Source: Sandaracinobacteroides sp041909755 (lineage in GTDB: Bacteria > Pseudomonadota > Alphaproteobacteria > Sphingomonadales > Sphingomonadaceae). From it: a DNA stretch of 5,367 bases. Positions 1 through 5,367 of the stretch are shown in pieces (within the stretch, counting starts at the first letter, position 1; the number at the start of each line of letters is the position of its first letter). The notes beneath the pieces are model-generated. The model had not been told where the DNA came from. It did no database searches and saw only the letters and a program-made list of their open reading frames with translations. The stretch is taken from assembly GCF_041909755.1 (NCBI RefSeq), contig NZ_JAYRCW010000128.1, positions 1-5,367 of the forward strand, written 5' to 3'. The position numbers were made by a program, and so were the translations under genes.

Positions 1-1
1 A

Positions 2-871
2 TTGACCTCCGGAGTGGACTGGCGGCGCGCCAAGACGGTGCTTGCCGCCCTTCTGGGGCCGCCGCTGGGCTGGTTCCTGCTGTTCTTCGCCGTGCCGATG
101 GCGGTGGTGTGGGCCTATAGTTTCGGCACCAACGTGGGTGTGTCGGACATCGACATCTCGGGCACCTTCGCCAACTATGCCCGGGCACTGGAGCCGCTGT
201 ATCTGGGCATCCTGATGAAGTCGCTGGCCTTTGCCGCGCTGGCGACGCTGATCTGCCTGATCGTCGGCTTTCCGGTCGCGCTGGCGATCAGCTTTGCGCC
301 GCCGGGCCTGAAGACCTGGCTGCTGATCGGCGTGATGCTGCCCTTCTGGACCAACCTGCTGATCCGCACCTATGCCCTTATCGCCATCCTGCGCGACGAG
401 GGGTTGATCAACAGCGGGCTGGAGCTGGCGTTCGGCTGGGCCGGGTTCGAGCGGCTGCCGCTGATGAACAACAATTTCGCGGTGATGGTGGGGCTGGTCT
501 ATGTCCACCTGCCCTTCACGGTGCTGCCGCTCTATGCCGCGCTGGACCGGCTGGACCGATCCCTGCTGGAGGCAAGCTTCGACCTGGGCGCCGGGCATCT
601 GCGCACCATCTGGAACGTCGTGCTGCCGCTGGCCGCGCCCGGCATCATCTCGGCCGTGCTGCTGACGTTCATCCCGGTGCTGGGCAGCTATCTGCAGCCC
701 GACCTGCTGGGCGGGCCGGACAGCCAGATGATCGCCAACGTGATCGAGCGGCAGTTCAAGCGCGCGAACGACTGGCCGTTCGGCGCGGCGCTTGCCTTCA
801 TGCTGATGTACCTCACCCTGTTCGGCATCGCGATGCAATCGCTGCTGAAGCGGCGGGAGCGGCCGGAATGA
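2..871 (+). CDS. potB: Spermidine/putrescine-type ABC transporter permease, PotB/PotH-like (5' end may lie outside the window)
   Basis: Inner-membrane permease subunit of a polyamine-type ABC importer, which would pair with the PotC-like protein to form the channel. The 289 residues begin with a charged stretch and show about six hydrophobic segments (near residues 12-38, 70-98, 104-128, 158-181, 212-232, 259-283). The EAA loop that docks on the ATPase is visible: E190-A191-S192, G196 four residues on, then VVLPL at 206-210. The stretch DWPFG at 257-261 is typical of PotB proteins. The length fits the family (about 280-300). The start is uncertain: the frame opens with TTG at base 2, no upstream sequence is visible, and GTG at base 14 is an alternative, so the true start may lie further left. 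The stop is TGA, 10 bases before potC. The substrate is inferred from family; PotH (putrescine) or another small cation is possible. Confidence 0.85.
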   Translation: MTSGVDWRRAKTVLAALLGPPLGWFLLFFAVPMAVVWAYSFGTNVGVSDIDISGTFANYARALEPLYLGILMKSLAFAALATLICLIVGFPVALAISFAPPGLKTWLLIGVMLPFWTNLLIRTYALIAILRDEGLINSGLELAFGWAGFERLPLMNNNFAVMVGLVYVHLPFTVLPLYAALDRLDRSLLEASFDLGAGHLRTIWNVVLPLAAPGIISAVLLTFIPVLGSYLQPDLLGGPDSQMIANVIERQFKRANDWPFGAALAFMLMYLTLFGIAMQSLLKRRERPE

Positions 872-881
872 GGCGCCGGAC

Positions 882-1714
882 ATGAGGGAGAAGCCCGGCC
901 TGCTGGATTATGCGCGGCGCTGGCCGCTGCGGCTGTGGATGCTGCTCGTCGGCATCTTCCTCTATGCGCCGCTTGTCGTGCTGGTGGTGATGAGCTTCAA
1001 CGACAGCCGCCGCACCACCAAGTGGCAGGGCTTCACGCTGGACTGGTATGCCAAGGTGTTCGAGGACGGCGAACTGGTGCAGTCGCTGGTGAACTCGCTG
1101 ACGATCGCGGCGCTGTCCACGGTGATCAGCCTGGTGCTGGGCACATTGGCGGCGATCGCGCTGTGGCGCTTCCGCTTTCCGGGCAAGCCGCTTGTGGATG
1201 GCGCCTTCTCCCTGCCGATCGTGGTGCCGGAAATCTGCATGGGCGTCGCCATGCTGATCTTCTTTGCCCGGGTGATGCCCTTTCCGCCGGGGCTGCCGTG
1301 GCCGCTGTCTCTCGGCGCGATCGTGATTGCCCATGTGGCCTTCAGCTTCCCCTTCGTGGCGGTCGTCGTGCGGGCGCGGCTGCACAGCTTCGACCGGTCA
1401 CAGGAAGAAGCCGCGCGCGACCTTGGCGCCAGCGACTGGCGGGCGCTGTGGGACGTGGTGATCCCGCACCTGAGGCCCGCGCTGCTGGCCGGCGCGCTGC
1501 TGGCCTTCACGCTGAGCCTCGATGATTTCGTGATCACCTTCTTCACGGCAGGGCCCGACACCGTGACCTTCCCGGTGAAGGTCTAGTCGATGGTGCGCTT
1601 CTCGGTGACGCCGAAGGTGAACGCCATCTCGACGCTTCTCCTCGTCTTCACCGTCGTCCTCACCTTCATCGCGCTCAGGCTTCAGGCCCGGGCGGAAGCC
1701 GAAAAGACCAGCTG

Positions 1715-1715
<1 letters not shown>
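882..1715 (+). pseudogene. potC: PotC-like polyamine ABC permease interrupted by one in-frame TAG codon
   Basis: Second permease of the importer. Read through, the frame gives 277 codons, the usual PotC length, but codon 235 (1584-1586) is TAG, so normal translation stops after 234 residues. Before it are about five membrane helices (near 16-38, 68-95, 108-131, 142-165, 196-222) and an intact EAA loop (E176-A177-A178, G182, VVIPH at 192-196). After it the same frame continues as recognisable PotC C-terminus: SMVRFSVTPKVNAIS, then the sixth helix (about 248-266), ending in TGA at 1713-1715, which overlaps the potA ATG. In E. coli PotC the matching position, as I recall it, is the Tyr of a K-I-Y-S-M-V motif, so Tyr to amber by one base is the simplest reading. 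The truncated protein would lose its last helix and is probably non-functional. The start ATG at 882 has GAGG at 870-873 as ribosome binding site. Sequencing error, true pseudogene and suppression cannot be told apart here. Confidence 0.85.
1584..1586 (+). other. In-frame amber codon inside potC
   Basis: TAG sits between a Lys-Val and a Ser-Met-Val that are contiguous in PotC relatives, where a Tyr codon (TAC or TAT) is expected. The reading frame is the same on both sides, so this is a substitution, not a frameshift. The hydrolase gene in this window ends at TAG (3763-3765), which argues against general reassignment of TAG in this genome. Confidence 0.9.
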
Positions 1716-2904
<1,189 letters not shown>

Positions 2905-2908
<4 letters not shown>

Positions 2909-3765
2909 GGCCCCGCGAGATCTTCATTCCCGTCCCCGGGGGGCGCATCTTCACGCTGCAATGGGGGGAAGGGCCGCTTCTCGTCTTCACCCATGCCACC
3001 GGCATGTGCGCGCGCGTCTATTCCGAACTGCTGGAGCCGCTGGCCGGACGCTTCCGCATCGTGGCGCAGGATGCGCGCGGCCATGGCCGCACCGAGCTTG
3101 CAGCGACGCCCGGCGACATTCCGGCGGACTGGAAGCTTTATCGGCAGGATCTCGCCAATCTGGTGCAGGCACTGGGCGGTGGCCCGGTCCGCCTTGCCGG
3201 TCACAGCTTCGGCGCGACCGTCTCCTTCGAAGCGGCGGTGGACAATCCCGGCCTCGCTTCGTCCGTCTGCCTGATCGACCCGCCCTTCATCCCCTTCGGC
3301 CAGGCCCATGCCTATCGCAGCGTCCGCGAGGCGGACGGGCTGCCGCCCAACCCTATGGCGGATCAGGCCGAGCGGCGTCGCGGCCATTTCGCGAGCCGGG
3401 ACGCCGCGCGCGCCGGCTATCGTGGGCGGGGCGTGTTTGCCGGATGGCCGGACCGGGCGCTGGATGACTATATCGAAGGCGGGCTGCTGCCGGATGGCGA
3501 AGGCGTCCACCTGGCCTGCGCGCCGGGGTGGGAGGCCACGAGCTTCCGCGGGGTGACCACCACGATCGAAGCCAGCCTCAGCCGTGCTGACTTTCCCTTC
3601 ACCCTGCTGGCCGCAGGCGACGGCAGCACGGTGCCGCCTGAGGAAGAGGCGTGGATTCGCACGAACAAGCCCGGCGCGACCGTGCGGCGGTTCCCCGGCA
3701 CCGGCCACTTCCTGCCCGTCACGCACCCGGATCTTGTGCGCCCCTATCTGGAGGGGCTTGCCTAG
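2905..3765 (+). CDS. Alpha/beta hydrolase
   Basis: Probable soluble serine hydrolase of the alpha/beta fold; the substrate is unknown. From the ATG at 2905 it has 286 residues, a normal family length. An HxTG-type oxyanion motif lies at His30-Gly33, a D-A-R-G-H-G turn at 56-61, the nucleophile elbow GHSFG at 99-103 (Ser101), a likely catalytic acid at Asp239 (AAGDGS), and the catalytic His268 in GTGHFLP. A cap region fills about residues 130-215. The frame stays open upstream to a GTG at 2863, but those 14 codons lie inside potA and encode an Arg-rich stretch. ATG 2905 overlaps the potA stop as ATGA, which fits translational coupling, so I chose it. No strong ribosome binding site is seen at the usual distance. 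It ends in TAG. Its place as last gene of a polyamine-transport operon might hint at a role on an imported amide or ester, but that is speculation. Confidence 0.87.
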
Positions 3766-3802
3766 GCTGCCCGCCCCGCCATCTGCCGCTGCAAATCTCC
3801 AG

Positions 3803-4564
3803 TCATGGCGCCCTGGCGGACAGGTAGAGTATCTGCACCTCCACGCCGATACGCCCATCCGCATCTGCCCCTTGCGCGAACATGGTCTCTGCCGCTGCCC
3901 ATCGCCGGGGGGTCGTCAATCCCCGGGCCCGGCCGGCCAGCCAGCCGCTGTCGCCATGCGCCCGCACGTCGCGCGCCAGATCGGCAAGCGACCGGTAACG
4001 CAGTGTCAGCGTCTCCACCTCCACCACGGGATCCACGAACCCGGCCCGCTGCAGCAGCCCGGCAGCCTCCGCCGGATCGACGGATGGCCCCAGCCGCGCC
4101 GGAACGCCGCCACCTGCGGCGGCATCCGCCGCCAGAAACGCATCGCGCACGGCCCCCAGCGAATAGCCGCCGGGAAATGCCGCCTGGAACCGCCCCTCCG
4201 GCGCCAATGCGCGCCGGGCCAGCAGCAGCGCGCCGGGCAGGTCGTTCACCCCGTGCAGCGTCATGAAAGCCGTGATCCGGGTGAAGCGCCCGTCCGGGAA
4301 ATGCCGTTGGTCCTCGTCTCCGGAAAGTCCGCCATGTGCGGCGGCAAGCCGGGGCGAAGGGTCGAGGCCCACGACGCCCGGCGGCGGCAGCATCAGCCCG
4401 ATCCACAGCTCGCGGCCTTCGGGGGCGGCACCCAGCAGTTGCCGGCGCTCGGCCAGTTCGTTCGCGACGTGGCGAAGCATCTGATCGCGGCCCTCGATCA
4501 GCCCCATGGCCCGGTCCCGGGCGCGCCGACGCGCCTGCCTGTCGAATGGCTCGAATTGCGCCAT
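3803..4564 (-). CDS. Methyltransferase-domain protein, BioC/NDUFAF5-like
   Basis: Probable class I SAM-dependent methyltransferase-like protein of 253 residues, resembling the alphaproteobacterial group related to NDUFAF5 (complex I assembly) and BioC. Support comes from the N-terminal F-D-R-Q-A-R-R-R-A-R-D-R-A segment (7-19), VVGLDPSPR at 64-72 with the acidic Asp68 expected to bind the SAM ribose, LHGVNDLPGAL at 103-112, RRALAPEGRF at 117-126 leading into AAFPGG, and LLQRAGF at 170-176. The region before Asp68, where a GxGxG loop is expected, reads RELWIGLMLPPP (51-62) and lacks that loop. SAM binding is therefore uncertain, and the protein could have a changed activity. The start ATG (4564) has AGGACAGG (4578 to 4571) six bases upstream on this strand; Met20 is a less likely alternative. 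It converges with the hydrolase gene and diverges from comF. The exact substrate is unknown. Confidence 0.8.
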   Translation of the reverse strand: MAQFEPFDRQARRRARDRAMGLIEGRDQMLRHVANELAERRQLLGAAPEGRELWIGLMLPPPGVVGLDPSPRLAAAHGGLSGDEDQRHFPDGRFTRITAFMTLHGVNDLPGALLLARRALAPEGRFQAAFPGGYSLGAVRDAFLAADAAAGGGVPARLGPSVDPAEAAGLLQRAGFVDPVVEVETLTLRYRSLADLARDVRAHGDSGWLAGRARGLTTPRRWAAAETMFAQGADADGRIGVEVQILYLSARAP

Positions 4565-4602
4565 GGCGCGCCTGTCCTGTCTTCGTGCTAGGATGGCGGC
4601 AA
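4565..4602. promoter_or_regulatory. Short divergent intergenic region
   Basis: These 38 bases separate the start codons of the methyltransferase-like gene (leftward) and the comF-family gene (rightward). They contain both ribosome binding sites: AGGACAGG read on the minus strand (4578 to 4571) and AGGA on the plus strand (4590-4593). There is too little room for two separate full promoters, so the core elements of at least one gene probably lie inside the other gene. I recognise no clear -35/-10 pair or operator. Confidence 0.4.
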
Positions 4603-5367
4603 ATGGTCGCCGCCAATCCGATCCTCTTTGCTGCCCGATCCGCGACGCGCGGGTTCGTCGATCTGCTGATGCCGCCTGCCTGCATCGCCTGCAAGGCCCC
4701 GGTCGGAACGCCGCTCAGCTTTTGCGCGGACTGTTTTGCCGCGCTGAAGCCGATCGACGCCGGCCGCTGCATCCAGTGCGCAAGCCCGCTGCCGATCGAA
4801 TGGCGCGCGGAAAGCCATTGCCTCGGCTGCCTCAGGGAGCCGCCGCGCTTCGATCGCACGGCCGCGCCCTTTCTGTATGACGGACCGGCGCGTCAGCTGG
4901 TGCTGGCCTTCAAGAACGGCCGCGAAGCCTATGCCGCCCCGATGGCCGCCGCGATGCTTCGGGCCGCACCGGGCTGGGTCAATAGTGAAACCTTGGTCTG
5001 TGCAGTTCCCCTGCACCGGTGGCGCTTGGCCGGGCGCGGATACAACCAGGCGCTGGTGCTGGCGCGCGCCATAGCCCGGGCGGCGGGTGCGCCGCTAGAC
5101 CCGGATCTGCTCGTCCGCGTGAAGGCGACGCCGCGCACCCGGGGCCTCAGCCGCAGGCAGCGTCAATTGAACGTGAAAGGGGCGTTCCGCCCGGCGCCCG
5201 ATGCAAGGTCACGTATCGCCGGGCGGGAAGTGGTGCTGGTCGATGACGTGATGACAAGCGGCGCCACCGCATCCGCCGCGGCCCGGCTGTTGAAGCGCGC
5301 CGGCGCGGCGCGCGTGTCTGTCCTCGTTCATGCACGGGTTGCAGCAACCGACGCTGCTCCATATGTT
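4603..5367 (+). CDS. comF: ComF family phosphoribosyltransferase-like protein (3' end outside the window)
   Basis: Member of the ComF/GntX family, cytoplasmic proteins with a zinc-ribbon N-terminus and a type I phosphoribosyltransferase fold, linked in some bacteria to DNA uptake or processing. The frame is open for 255 codons to the window edge. Four CxxC pairs (C27/C30, C41/C44, C56/C59, C73/C76) form the zinc-binding part. LVLAFKNG at 93-100, VPLHRWRLAGRGYNQA at about 129-144 and RTRGLSRRQRQLN at about 173-185 are family hallmarks. The PRPP-binding loop VLVDDVMTSGAT lies at 211-222. The start ATG 4603 has AGGA nine bases upstream; the ATG at 4593 is in another frame. Family members are usually about 240-260 residues, so the stop should lie very near the edge. 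In a non-competent host its function is unclear. Alphaproteobacterial genomes, as I recall, often carry glutaredoxin grxC just after it. Confidence 0.9.
   Translation, partial: MVAANPILFAARSATRGFVDLLMPPACIACKAPVGTPLSFCADCFAALKPIDAGRCIQCASPLPIEWRAESHCLGCLREPPRFDRTAAPFLYDGPARQLVLAFKNGREAYAAPMAAAMLRAAPGWVNSETLVCAVPLHRWRLAGRGYNQALVLARAIARAAGAPLDPDLLVRVKATPRTRGLSRRQRQLNVKGAFRPAPDARSRIAGREVVLVDDVMTSGATASAAARLLKRAGAARVSVLVHARVAATDAAPYV

Noticed and set aside
3748..3802. Possible terminator hairpins between the convergent genes (CTGGAG at 3748-3753 with CTCCAG at 3797-3802; GGGGC at 3753-3757 with GCCCC at 3773-3777)
   Set aside because: The stems are only 5-6 base pairs, with loops of 43 and 15 bases, and no T-run follows on either strand. 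Such pairings are expected by chance at this GC content.
3584..4591. A 335-codon plus-strand open frame opposite the methyltransferase-like gene
   Set aside because: The composition is Pro/Arg/His-rich without domains, and the minus strand carries conserved methyltransferase-family motifs over the same bases.
3762..4859. A 365-codon minus-strand open frame overlapping the methyltransferase-like and comF genes
   Set aside because: The product is a low-complexity Arg/Ala/Gly chain, and it overlaps two genes with clear family motifs in other frames.

Overview
The window is a compact, GC-rich bacterial stretch (roughly two thirds G+C by eye). It holds six protein-coding loci and almost no non-coding DNA. 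Codon use, the sequence style of the proteins, and a methyltransferase of the BioC/NDUFAF5 type next to a comF-family gene suggest an alphaproteobacterium, plausibly a sphingomonad. The group assignment is an inference from memory of related proteins; no search was run.

Left part (1-3765, + strand): a tightly packed run of four genes. It encodes two inner-membrane permeases of a spermidine/putrescine-type ABC importer (potB-like, potC-like), the importer's ATPase (potA-like), and an alpha/beta hydrolase. The junctions are a 10-base gap (potB/potC), a TGATG stop/start overlap (potC/potA) and an ATGA overlap (potA/hydrolase), so this looks like one translationally coupled operon. The periplasmic polyamine-binding protein is not in the window and may lie upstream. 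The main anomaly is an in-frame TAG (1584-1586) inside potC. It replaces the conserved Tyr codon just before the last transmembrane helix, while the 42 codons after it still read as normal PotC and end exactly at the potA start. The locus is therefore a single-codon-interrupted potC: a nonsense mutation, a sequencing error, or (less likely) readthrough or a split gene.

Right part (3766-5367): after a 37-base convergent gap comes a minus-strand methyltransferase-like gene with an atypical SAM-binding loop. It is divergently transcribed, across 38 bases, from a comF-family phosphoribosyltransferase gene that runs off the right end. This half looks like ordinary chromosomal background unrelated to the transporter.

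I saw no RNA genes, CRISPR arrays, insertion sequences, attachment sites or convincing intrinsic terminators. I did not find a new multi-gene system; the interrupted potC is what most merits checking.
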